Positions 50,537 to 58,437 of a DNA stretch of 64,000 nucleotides are shown here, in pieces. Each line of letters begins with the position of its first letter. Position 1 is the stretch's first letter. Source of the stretch: an uncultured Alistipes sp. (lineage in GTDB: Bacteria; Bacteroidota; Bacteroidia; Bacteroidales; UBA932); contig URSC01000014.1 in NCBI GenBank assembly GCA_900550465.1, forward strand, positions 5,557-69,556. The letters are read 5' to 3'. Both the position numbers and the translations under genes were made by a program. The notes below the pieces were generated by a model. It ran no database searches. It saw only the letters and a program-made list of their open reading frames with translations, and was not told the DNA's origin.

Positions 50537-51316
50537 ATGAATTTTACTTTGAAAGTATGGCGTCAGCCTAACGCCAAGACAAAAGGACATTTCGAAACAT
50601 ACAAAGTGTCCAATATATCACCCGACACTTCGTTCCTCGAGATGCTCGATATCCTCAACGATCAGCTGATACGTGAGGGCAATGAACCTGTTGCTGTCAA
50701 CAAGGGTTGCAAGAATTCCGGTCCTATCGCATTTGACCATGACTGCCGCGAGGGTATCTGCGGTATGTGCTCGCTCTATATCAACGGTCATCCCCACGGA
50801 CCTGACAGCGAGATTACTACCTGCCAGCTCCACATGCGTAAGTTCAAGGACGGCGATACCATCACTATAGAGCCCTGGAGAAGCGCCGGTTTCCCCATCA
50901 TCAAGGACCTTGTGGTTAACCGCGGTGCCTTTGACAAGATACTTCAGGCCGGTGGTTTCATCTCCATCAACGCCGGTTCTGCTCAGGATGCGAATGCTAT
51001 TCCTATTCCCAAGCAGAAGGCTGACGAGAGTATGGACGCAGCTGCCTGCGTTGGTTGCGGAGCATGTGTAGCTACATGTAAGAACGGCTCTGCAATGCTC
51101 TTCGTAGCAGCACGTGTAAGTTCGCTCGCACTCCTTCCTCAGGGACGTCCTGAGGCAGCACGCAGGGCCAAGGCTATGGTAGCCAAGATGGACGAGCTCG
51201 GATTCGGTGCCTGCACCAACACCCAGGCATGCCAGAGTGAGTGTCCTAAGGGCATCACAGTAAGCCACATTGCCCGCCTCAACCGCGAGTTCCTCTGCGC
51301 TAAGTTAAAAGACTAG
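50537..51316 (+). CDS. frdB: Fumarate reductase/succinate dehydrogenase iron-sulfur subunit
   Basis: 259 residues carrying electrons between the flavin and the membrane. The [2Fe-2S] site is CREGICGMC (near 71-79) plus a later Cys in ITTCQLH. The ferredoxin-like half has CVGCGACVATCKNGS and ACQSECPKGI for the [4Fe-4S] and [3Fe-4S] clusters. The gene follows frdA after 14 bases with a good AAGGAGG. No cytochrome b subunit gene (frdC/sdhC) lies upstream or downstream, although in other Bacteroidales it usually precedes frdA. Confidence 0.96.
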   Translation: MNFTLKVWRQPNAKTKGHFETYKVSNISPDTSFLEMLDILNDQLIREGNEPVAVNKGCKNSGPIAFDHDCREGICGMCSLYINGHPHGPDSEITTCQLHMRKFKDGDTITIEPWRSAGFPIIKDLVVNRGAFDKILQAGGFISINAGSAQDANAIPIPKQKADESMDAAACVGCGACVATCKNGSAMLFVAARVSSLALLPQGRPEAARRAKAMVAKMDELGFGACTNTQACQSECPKGITVSHIARLNREFLCAKLKD

Positions 51317-51321
51317 CCGTC

Positions 51322-52110
51322 ATGGAGTACTTTGTCACCTGTAGCGGGATTCCGGTACATGTCTCTGAGACAGGATCAGGTGACAATGCAGTAGTTTTGC
51401 TCCACGGCTATCTTGAAACGTTGTATATATGGGAAGACTTCAGGGCTCTTTTTCCTGAGTCTTCCCATATTATTTCTATCGATCTTCCAGGGCTTGGACT
51501 CTCCGGTTCGGCACCTGAAGTCAATTCCATGCAATACGATGCCATGGTTCTCTCGTCCCTTCTCGACAAGTTGTCTATTTCCACAGCGCTGATAATAGGG
51601 CATTCCATGGGTGGATATGTCGGGCAGCGTTTTCTGAGAGATTATCCTGACCGTATATCTGCCTTGGTCAATGTCAATTCCAATCCTTACGCCGATGACC
51701 CTCTAAAGGTAAAGGACAGAGAAAAGGAGATATCCTTCATACTTAATGGAAAACTTGTTCAGTTGGCTCAGATAGCCATTCCGAACATGTATTCCAAGGC
51801 AAATCTAAGGAGTTGCGATGATAAGGTTGCGGAAACAGTCGAAATCTGTGAAACTCATGACCCGGAAGGTGTTGCTGCAGTCGTAAGGGGATTAATGACA
51901 CGTGATGACAATGTGGCTCTTCTCGCCTCCCCTAAGGTACCTGTGATGTTCATATACGGCGATTCGGACGTATATGCGCCTTTATCCAGGATTCAGCAGA
52001 TTATGCAAGATTTACCCGGTTGCCGGCATGAAATCGTACCCGGTACCGGACATAATACCCACGTTGAGAATCCCAAGGCAGTCTACGACTTGGTTTCTTC
52101 GCTGCTGTAG
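51322..52110 (+). CDS. Alpha/beta hydrolase
   Basis: 262-residue cytosolic hydrolase of the alpha/beta fold, with no signal peptide. VVLLHGYLETLYIWEDF carries the HG oxyanion motif. ALIIGHSMGGYVGQRF has the nucleophile Ser (GHSMGG, near residue 95). VPVMFIYGDSDVYAPLSRI gives the acid and PGTGHNTHVENP the His. The substrate is not known; similar proteins include esterases and C-C hydrolases. It starts 5 bases after frdB and its 3' end overlaps convergent hflX by 28 bases. Confidence 0.9.
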   Translation: MEYFVTCSGIPVHVSETGSGDNAVVLLHGYLETLYIWEDFRALFPESSHIISIDLPGLGLSGSAPEVNSMQYDAMVLSSLLDKLSISTALIIGHSMGGYVGQRFLRDYPDRISALVNVNSNPYADDPLKVKDREKEISFILNGKLVQLAQIAIPNMYSKANLRSCDDKVAETVEICETHDPEGVAAVVRGLMTRDDNVALLASPKVPVMFIYGDSDVYAPLSRIQQIMQDLPGCRHEIVPGTGHNTHVENPKAVYDLVSSLL

Positions 52111-53297
52111 GTTTCGTACAGCAGGTTGTTGAAAGGGTATCTGCCCTCATGTATGGATTTCACCATGCTGTAAAGGTCTTTCCTGAGTTTTTCGATATTT
52201 ATCCTCTCCTTGGCGGAGATAAAAATGCAGGCTGAGTTCTCTTTTGCAACCCACATTTTCTCAAGTCTATCAAGCGGAATGTTCTCTGGCTTCTCCTCCT
52301 CAAAGTCGTACTCTGATTTCTCCTTGTAGTTGTACGCATCTATCTTGTTGAATACCATAAATATAGGCTTATCTTTCGCGCCTATGTCCATAAGTGTGGA
52401 GTTTACAGCCCTGATCTGTTCTTCGAAGTCCGGATGGGATATGTCCACTACATGGAGAAGTATGTCTGCCTCCCTTACTTCATCAAGAGTGCTTTTGAAT
52501 GACTCAATCAGTTCTGTAGGCAGCTTTCTGATGAATCCTACCGTGTCGGACAGGAGGAAGGGCACGTTTTCTATCACTACCTTCCTTACCGTTGTATCCA
52601 GTGTTGCAAACAGTTTGTTCTCAGCGAATACATCGCTCTTGGACAACAGGTTCATAAGGGTGCTTTTTCCGGCGTTCGTGTAGCCTACAAGCGATACCCT
52701 TACGAGAGAGCCGCGGTTTCCTCTCTGAGAGGCCATCTGCCGGTCTATCTTCTTAAGCTGCTCTTTCAGGAGACTTATTTTATTCAGAATGATTCTTCTG
52801 TCAGTCTCTATCTGGCTTTCTCCGGGACCTCTCATACCTATACCTCCCCGCTGTCTTTCCAGGTGTGTCCACATTCTGGTAAGTCGGGGCAAAAGGTATT
52901 GATACTGTGCAAGTTCTACCTGAGTCTTTGCGTATGCAGTCTTTGCCCGCTGGGCAAATATGTCCAGTATCAGGTTAGTTCTGTCAAGTATTCTGCATCC
53001 CAGTTCCTTTTCGAGGTTTCTGAGCTGTGAGGGACTGAGCTCATCGTCAAAGATAACGAGTTTGATTTCGTGCTCTTCGATGTAGGCCTTTATCTCTTCC
53101 AGTTTGCCTGAGCCGACGTATGTCCTCGAATTTGCCCTTTCCATTTTCTGAGTGAACCTTTTCTCACTTCTTGCACCTGCTGTGAGTGCCAGGAATTCCA
53201 GTTCGTCCAGATTCTCCTTAATCCTTCTCTCATCGGTTCCCTGAGGTATGACTGATACCGTTACTATTCTTTCAAATTCTTCTGTTACCTGTTTCAT
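52083..53297 (-). CDS. hflX: GTPase HflX
   Basis: 404-residue ribosome-associated GTPase that splits stalled ribosomes under stress. The N-terminal HflX domain shows TYVGSGKLEEIKAYIEE and FDDELSPSQLRNLEKELGCRILDRTNLILDIFAQRA (as a region). The middle has QRGGIGMRGPGESQIETDRR, the family hallmark. The G domain has VGYTNAGKSTLMNLL (G1), ATLDTTV (G2), DTVGFIRKLP (G3) and FNKIDAY (G4). It is downstream of a terminator for tonB on the same strand. Confidence 0.95.
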   Translation of the reverse strand: MKQVTEEFERIVTVSVIPQGTDERRIKENLDELEFLALTAGARSEKRFTQKMERANSRTYVGSGKLEEIKAYIEEHEIKLVIFDDELSPSQLRNLEKELGCRILDRTNLILDIFAQRAKTAYAKTQVELAQYQYLLPRLTRMWTHLERQRGGIGMRGPGESQIETDRRIILNKISLLKEQLKKIDRQMASQRGNRGSLVRVSLVGYTNAGKSTLMNLLSKSDVFAENKLFATLDTTVRKVVIENVPFLLSDTVGFIRKLPTELIESFKSTLDEVREADILLHVVDISHPDFEEQIRAVNSTLMDIGAKDKPIFMVFNKIDAYNYKEKSEYDFEEEKPENIPLDRLEKMWVAKENSACIFISAKERINIEKLRKDLYSMVKSIHEGRYPFNNLLYETYSSEETKS

Positions 53298-53303
53298 ATT
53301 CTC

Positions 53304-53341
53304 AAAAAAATGAGGCTGACTCTTTTCAGGGACAGCCTCAT
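53304..53341 (-). terminator. Intrinsic terminator after tonB
   Basis: On the minus strand the stem ATGAGGCTG / CAGCCTCAT with a 14-base loop is followed by seven T residues. Confidence 0.85.
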
Positions 53342-53362
53342 CTAAGTTAACAGTTGACCGTT

Positions 53363-54058
53363 TTAGTTTCTGATCTGGAAGTAGATAGGGAAGTTATACG
53401 TTACACGTACTGCTTTATCCCTCTGTCTTCCAGGTGTCCACTTCGGAGACATCGAGACTACGCGGATGGCTTCCTGATCAAGTGAGGGGTCAACACCTCT
53501 GAGCACCTTGATGTTGGTAAGTGAACCGTCTGCCTCAATTGTGAACTGGAGGGTTACACGTCCGGAAATACCGTTCTCTCGTGCTACTTCAGGATAAACC
53601 ATGTTTGAGAATACCCACTTGGTGAACTCATTTGCATCACCTCCGTTGAAAGAAGGTTTTTCCTCTACGAGGGTGTAGGGTATAGGAGCCTCTTCGATGG
53701 TCTCTTCTGCAACTTCCGCTACGTAGTCCATAATCTCCACTCCCATGTCAGCTTCATCCTCAAGGCTGATGAAAAGGTCTGTATCGACAACGATGTCATC
53801 ATCAACGACCTCAATCATATCAGACAGTACGGGAACCTTGGGAGCCTCGGGGGGCGGGGGAGGGGCCTCTGTAGTTACGGGTACCTGCTCTACTTCAATT
53901 GGTGCCGCTTCCTCCTGCTGGATGACGGACTCTGTCTTTTCACTGGTGCTCCACTCGAAAGCGCAAAGTATGACTCCAAGAGCAAGGATAAGTCCTAACT
54001 CTCTGTAGAACATCTTTTTGTTCTCGAGGTTCGCTTTAGGAGATTTTTTAACTTCCAT
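53363..54058 (-). CDS. tonB: Energy transducer TonB
   Basis: 231 residues. A cytoplasmic basic start is followed by one TM (about 19-37, FYRELGLILALGVILCAFE), a Pro- and Glu-rich periplasmic spacer with PPPPPEAPKVP, and a C-terminal TonB domain (about 150-231) with EVARENGISGRVTLQFTI, LKVL-type strands and WTPGRQRDKAVRVTYNFPIYFQI. It couples the proton motive force, through ExbB/ExbD, to TonB-dependent outer-membrane receptors such as SusC. ExbBD genes are not in this window. It has its own terminator. Confidence 0.93.
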   Translation of the reverse strand: MEVKKSPKANLENKKMFYRELGLILALGVILCAFEWSTSEKTESVIQQEEAAPIEVEQVPVTTEAPPPPPEAPKVPVLSDMIEVVDDDIVVDTDLFISLEDEADMGVEIMDYVAEVAEETIEEAPIPYTLVEEKPSFNGGDANEFTKWVFSNMVYPEVARENGISGRVTLQFTIEADGSLTNIKVLRGVDPSLDQEAIRVVSMSPKWTPGRQRDKAVRVTYNFPIYFQIRN

Positions 54059-54148
54059 CTTATTTGTGTTTTTTCTAATTTTCCGAGTGTAAAAGTAGGA
54101 ATAATTTCTGAATTAACACAAAAATTGTTGAAAAAACTGTTAAAAACT

Positions 54149-55090
54149 TTAGATAAGTCCTAGTTCGTGGAGAATCTTGTTGGTGTTTCTCTGCTTCTCG
54201 GCACCCTCGTGGAATCTCTTCTCCTCGTCGGCTGTAAGTTCAACTTTTACAATGCCTTCAACGCCGTCCTTACCGATAACTACGGGAACACCGAGGCAGA
54301 TGTCGTCTTCGCCGTACTCACCGTTCTGGGGCACGCTGCAGGGGATGATTCTCTTCTCGTCGTGCAGGATAGCGCGGACGATGCTTGCTGCGCAGGCGCC
54401 GGGTGCGTAGTATGCTGAGGTACCCATCAGTTTGGTGATGGTTGCACCGCCTACCATGGTGTCTGCTATCACTTTCTCGCGCTGCTCTGCTGTGAGGAGC
54501 TTCTCGATCTTACCGCCCTTGTAGAGCACGCTGCTCATCAGGGGAACCATTGTTGCGTCGCCGTGTGCGCCGATAACCATGCCGTCAATCTCGCACATAG
54601 GCACGTTGAGAGCCTGGCTCAGATAGTATGTAAAACGGCTGCTGTCCAGAGCACCGCCCATACCGATGAGGTGGTTCTTCTTTACGCCGCTGGTCTTGTA
54701 TGTAAGGTAGGTCATGGTGTCCATAGGGTTGGAGACCATAACGATGAATGCCTCGGGGGAGTTCTTTACCACGTTGGCTACAACCTCGCTTACGATTTTT
54801 GCGTTGGTGCCGATGAGGTCCTCTCTGGACATACCCGGCTTGCGGGGCATACCGGAGGTGATGACTACTACGTCGGAGCCTGCTGTGGCCTCGTAGTTGT
54901 TGGTCACTCCTGTGATCTTGGTGTTGATACCCATTATTTTGGCAGACTGCTGGATGTCGATGGCCTTGCCCTCTGCGAAACCCTCTCTAACGTCGAGAAG
55001 TACGACTTCTTTGCAGATGTTCCAGCTTGCGAGTACGTTGGCGCAGGTTGCACCTACATTGCCAACTCCGATAACACTAACTTTTGACAT
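54149..55090 (-). CDS. mdh: Malate dehydrogenase
   Basis: 313 residues from the ATG at 55090 (MSKVSVIGVGNVG); the longer frame back to 55129 would add a poor leader. It interconverts malate and oxaloacetate with NAD. Visible are the Rossmann loop GVGNVGATCA (7-16), DVREGFAEGKA (NAD-binding Asp), ITSGMPRKPGMSREDL (substrate-loop Arg), VVMVSNPMD-type NPMD and MVIGAHGDATMVPL with the catalytic His. It belongs to the LDH-like MDH group. With FrdAB it serves the reductive branch from oxaloacetate to succinate. Confidence 0.95.
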   Translation of the reverse strand: MSKVSVIGVGNVGATCANVLASWNICKEVVLLDVREGFAEGKAIDIQQSAKIMGINTKITGVTNNYEATAGSDVVVITSGMPRKPGMSREDLIGTNAKIVSEVVANVVKNSPEAFIVMVSNPMDTMTYLTYKTSGVKKNHLIGMGGALDSSRFTYYLSQALNVPMCEIDGMVIGAHGDATMVPLMSSVLYKGGKIEKLLTAEQREKVIADTMVGGATITKLMGTSAYYAPGACAASIVRAILHDEKRIIPCSVPQNGEYGEDDICLGVPVVIGKDGVEGIVKVELTADEEKRFHEGAEKQRNTNKILHELGLI

Positions 55091-55141
55091 AGTTGTAATT
55101 TTATTAATTTTACAAAAATTTTTAAGCAAAAATCAGACCGC

Positions 55142-55627
55142 ATGATAAGATTTGAAGTCATAGATGCAACCTTCAATTTGCGACGCAAAAATGCAATTAA
55201 AAATTGGATTAATGAAATCATTCTGAGTAAAAATCGCAAAACAGGCTCAGTAAATTATCTATTTGCGTCCGACGAGTATGTACTAAACGTAAACCGGCAG
55301 TACTTGGGGCATGACTATTATACTGACATCATCACTTTTGACACGTCCGACTATGAAGTCCCGTCAGCCGGCAGGCGTTCGGAAGGTATCCTTTCAGCAG
55401 ACATAGTAATCAGTCTGGATACGGTCCTTGCCAACAGTTCGACGTACGGCTCGACATTTTCTACTGAACTTTACAGAGTTATGGCACACGGTATCCTCCA
55501 TCTTCTTGATTTCGATGATGATACTGAGCAGGAGAGAGCTCTGATGCGGGATGCTGAGGAACAGGCTTTGAAGTTGCTTCCTCAATTCGGTTTGGGCGAG
55601 GACCAGGTTTATCATTCAACTAAGTAA
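55142..55627 (+). CDS. ybeY: Endoribonuclease YbeY (rRNA maturation factor)
   Basis: 161 residues of the UPF0054 family, acting in 16S rRNA 3' end maturation and ribosome quality control. The C-terminal motif is MAHGILHLLDFDDDTEQE. The first two zinc His residues (HGILH) are present, while the third His of the E. coli motif is Asp here. I believe a non-His residue at that place is usual in Bacteroidota. The gene is one base apart from mnmG and divergent from mdh. Confidence 0.92.
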   Translation: MIRFEVIDATFNLRRKNAIKNWINEIILSKNRKTGSVNYLFASDEYVLNVNRQYLGHDYYTDIITFDTSDYEVPSAGRRSEGILSADIVISLDTVLANSSTYGSTFSTELYRVMAHGILHLLDFDDDTEQERALMRDAEEQALKLLPQFGLGEDQVYHSTK

Positions 55628-55628
55628 G

Positions 55629-57602
55629 ATGCAAAGTCATTACGATATTATTGTCATAGGGGCCGGACATGCAGGATGTGAAGCCGCCTATGCCTCAGCT
55701 GTCATGGGAGCGTCCACTCTGCTCATTACCATGGATCTCAACAAGATAGCCCAGATGTCCTGCAATCCTTCTATTGGCGGAATTGCTAAGGGGCAGATAG
55801 TCAGAGAGATAGATGCTTTGGGAGGCATGTCTGCAATAATCACGGATGCAAGTACGCTCCAGTTCCGTATGCTCAACCGTTCAAAGGGTCCGGCAATGTG
55901 GAGTCCCCGCGCTCAGTGTGACAGGAACTCGTATTCGCAGAACTGGAGATGGATTCTCGAGAATACTCCCGGTTTGTATCTCTGGCAGGATACGGTAAGT
56001 AATTTCATTTTTTCCGAGCAAGGAGAAATACTTTCTTTGGAGACATCCCTTGGCGGTAGGTTTACTGCTGGTTATTATATTTTGACTGCCGGAACATTTC
56101 TGAACGGACGTATTTTCGTCGGAGACCGAACCGCCGAGGGTGGGAGAGTGGCCGAGCCCTCATCCTATCTGATTTCCTCCCTGCTTCGTGACAGGGGAAT
56201 ACAGACGTCCAGAATGAAAACCGGTACGCCGCCCCGCGTGGATGTCCGTTCTGTGAATCTTTCCTGTCTTATTCTTCAGTCAGGTGACGAGTCTCCGGAA
56301 AAGTTTTCATATCTGCCTTATCTTTCTTCAGCGCAGCGCCAGGATATTCCGCAGATGAACTGCTATATCGCTCACACCAACCCGAAGGTTCATGAAATCC
56401 TGCGCTCCGGTTTTGACAGGTCCCCGCTTTTCTCCGGTAAGATAACCGGGATAGGACCCCGATATTGTCCTAGTATTGAAGATAAGCTCCGAACATTTTC
56501 AGATAAGGATTCACATCAGATATTCCTGGAGCCCGAAGGAAGGAATTCCACTGAATATTATCTTCAGGGTTTTTCATCTTCTCTCCCCTTCGATATTCAG
56601 CTTGAAGCATTGTCGCATGTAGAAGGTTTTGAGGACGTCCATCTACTTCGTCCCGCCTATGCCATCGAATATGATTATTTTGATCCTACACAGCTCGACC
56701 ATACGCTGCGCTCGAAGGTCATTCCCAATCTCTATCTTGCCGGCCAGGTCAACGGAACAACCGGGTATGAAGAGGCTGCAGCGCAAGGAATCGTCGCAGG
56801 AATCAACGCCGTTCTTCGCAGTAGAAGACAGGAGGAATTTATCCTCTCCCGCGATTCATCATATATAGGGGTTCTCATAGATGACCTCGTAACAAAGGGA
56901 GTAGACGAACCGTACAGGATGTTTACATCCAGAGCTGAGTACCGTATACTACTTCGTCAGGACAATGCGGACGAGCGTCTTACTCATCTGTCTCATAGAA
57001 TAGGTTTGGCCTCGGATTACAGAATGCACCTTTTGGAAATTAAGCGGACTTCAGTCACCGCTCTAGTTAATGCTTGTTCCCAGGCCCGTCCTTCAGTCGT
57101 AGATGTTAATCCTGTTTTGGATGCTCATGCAACATCGCTGCTAACGACCCCAAAGTCTATTACATCTCTTGTTTCTAGACCTCAGATTTCTTTATCAGAT
57201 GTCCTACAATTCGTTCCACGTGGAACAATAGATGAGACTATCCATGCTTCGCAGCTCCCGCTATCTATTCCAGACTTCTTACCTTCGACTCCACTCCCGG
57301 AAACATTTAAGAGTATTTGTCCGGAGAGTCCGTCTATTTTTTCTAATATAGTTACCTCAACAGAGATTGCCATTAAGTATTCAGGCTATATTGAACGCGA
57401 GGCTGAACTTGCAAAGAAGTTGAAGAAGTTGGAGGGTCTGAAGATTCCTGAAGATTTCGATTATTCGCGTATTGAGTCTCTCTCGATTGAGTCAAGGATG
57501 AAACTTACACGACATCGGCCAAGAACGATTGCTGAGGCTTCGCGTATTCCAGGAGTATCTCCTTCTGACATCTCAGTACTTCTTGTGTATTTTGGCAGGT
57601 AG
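55629..57602 (+). CDS. mnmG: tRNA uridine-5-carboxymethylaminomethyl modification enzyme MnmG (GidA)
   Basis: 657-residue FAD enzyme that, with MnmE, modifies U34 of certain tRNAs. The N-terminal FAD motif is VIGAGHAGCEAAYASA. Also seen are NPSIGGIAKGQIVREIDALGG, MLNRSKGPAMWSPRAQCD, LTAGTFLNGRIFVG, NLYLAGQVNGTTGYEEAAAQGI and the C-terminal PEDFDYSRIESLSIESRMKL...RPRTIAEASRIPGVSPSDI. The part between residues 470 and 560 is less conserved than usual. A parS-like palindrome lies in that part, inside codons for VPRGT. Confidence 0.96.
   Translation: MQSHYDIIVIGAGHAGCEAAYASAVMGASTLLITMDLNKIAQMSCNPSIGGIAKGQIVREIDALGGMSAIITDASTLQFRMLNRSKGPAMWSPRAQCDRNSYSQNWRWILENTPGLYLWQDTVSNFIFSEQGEILSLETSLGGRFTAGYYILTAGTFLNGRIFVGDRTAEGGRVAEPSSYLISSLLRDRGIQTSRMKTGTPPRVDVRSVNLSCLILQSGDESPEKFSYLPYLSSAQRQDIPQMNCYIAHTNPKVHEILRSGFDRSPLFSGKITGIGPRYCPSIEDKLRTFSDKDSHQIFLEPEGRNSTEYYLQGFSSSLPFDIQLEALSHVEGFEDVHLLRPAYAIEYDYFDPTQLDHTLRSKVIPNLYLAGQVNGTTGYEEAAAQGIVAGINAVLRSRRQEEFILSRDSSYIGVLIDDLVTKGVDEPYRMFTSRAEYRILLRQDNADERLTHLSHRIGLASDYRMHLLEIKRTSVTALVNACSQARPSVVDVNPVLDAHATSLLTTPKSITSLVSRPQISLSDVLQFVPRGTIDETIHASQLPLSIPDFLPSTPLPETFKSICPESPSIFSNIVTSTEIAIKYSGYIEREAELAKKLKKLEGLKIPEDFDYSRIESLSIESRMKLTRHRPRTIAEASRIPGVSPSDISVLLVYFGR
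57212..57227. promoter_or_regulatory. parS-like site 1 (inside mnmG)
   Basis: CGTTCCACGTGGAACA: 15 of 16 bases fit TGTTNCACGTGNAACA, with a perfect 14-bp palindrome GTTCCACGTGGAAC. It lies in coding sequence. Confidence 0.6.
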
Positions 57603-57603
57603 T

Positions 57604-57619
57604 TGTTCCACGTGAAACG
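57604..57619. promoter_or_regulatory. parS-like site 2 (after mnmG)
   Basis: TGTTCCACGTGAAACG matches the ParB-binding consensus TGTTNCACGTGAAACA at all but the last base. It lies between the ends of mnmG and the GNAT gene. Confidence 0.65.
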
Positions 57620-57621
57620 TA

Positions 57622-58437
57622 TTACTCCATCGCAAAACTGAAGACTGCGGAACTGTCGGGTAGGAGCGGGAATGGTTTGCAAAGTAAGTACTTTTCTCCG
57701 CAGTCTTGTGCTGGAGTGGATAGAAGGACGCTTACAGAATCCGGATACAGAATGCGGAGGGCAGATAGAATGACCGGTAAGGATGTCATCTCGATATCGA
57801 GGCCGGCCTCTTCGCATATTATGACGCCGTTGTTTTCGGGGGAGGGGTAGGATAGGAGGTATGACTCACCGCCGTTGATCTCTACGGCATGTCCCCGGCA
57901 GTAACCGATATAGGACAAAATGTATCCACAGGTCTCTTCCGGCCACTCTACCAGTCCTGTCCCGCTGTAGAATCTACGACGGAGGGAATGGTAGCGCACA
58001 GCGGACAGTGGGCTTGTCTCTATTTCTGCCGGTATCATGAGCAGTGGAAGTGTCTCCCGATGCCTGTATATATTATAGGAGTAACCTTGCTTTTGATAAT
58101 ATCCGAACAGTGTCGGGTCTGCAGGCCTCAGCAGGAAGAATTCCATGCCCTCATTCTCCATGCAGTGCCGCTCGACTTCCTGCAGCAATTTGATTGCGTA
58201 GCCGTGCCCGCGCTGAGCCGGATCGGTGCATACTCCGTAGACGTAGCCTCCCGTGTGTCCTTTGTATGAGATAGGAAAAACAGAGAGGGCGGAGACTGTC
58301 TTCCCCTCCCTCTCCAGAGTGCATGTCCTGCAAAGTCGGAATCCTTGTCCGAAGAACAGATCCAGAAATGAGGAGTCTGCTTCGAAACACTGCTTCCAAA
58401 GGCGGCGGAGGACAGGTATGTTATCGGTAGATCTCAC
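57622..58437 (-). CDS. GNAT family N-acetyltransferase
   Basis: 271-residue acyltransferase. The GNAT core lies in the first 150 residues: ALSVFPISYKGHTGGYVYGVCTDPAQRGHGYAIKLLQEV contains the acetyl-CoA loop (RGHGYA, the R/QxxGxG/A motif), and FGYYQKQGYS is the C-terminal strand pattern. A second, less recognisable domain follows, as in Eis-like proteins. The acceptor is unknown. The gene overlaps the downstream end of the acyl-CoA ligase gene by 17 bases on the same strand and is probably co-transcribed with it. Confidence 0.85.
   Translation of the reverse strand: MRSTDNIPVLRRLWKQCFEADSSFLDLFFGQGFRLCRTCTLEREGKTVSALSVFPISYKGHTGGYVYGVCTDPAQRGHGYAIKLLQEVERHCMENEGMEFFLLRPADPTLFGYYQKQGYSYNIYRHRETLPLLMIPAEIETSPLSAVRYHSLRRRFYSGTGLVEWPEETCGYILSYIGYCRGHAVEINGGESYLLSYPSPENNGVIICEEAGLDIEMTSLPVILSALRILYPDSVSVLLSTPAQDCGEKYLLCKPFPLLPDSSAVFSFAME

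Noticed and set aside
48980..51115. Further CACGTG cores (e.g. near 48986, 50315, 51110) as parS sites
   Set aside because: The flanking bases do not match the 16-bp consensus; only the two sites at mnmG do.
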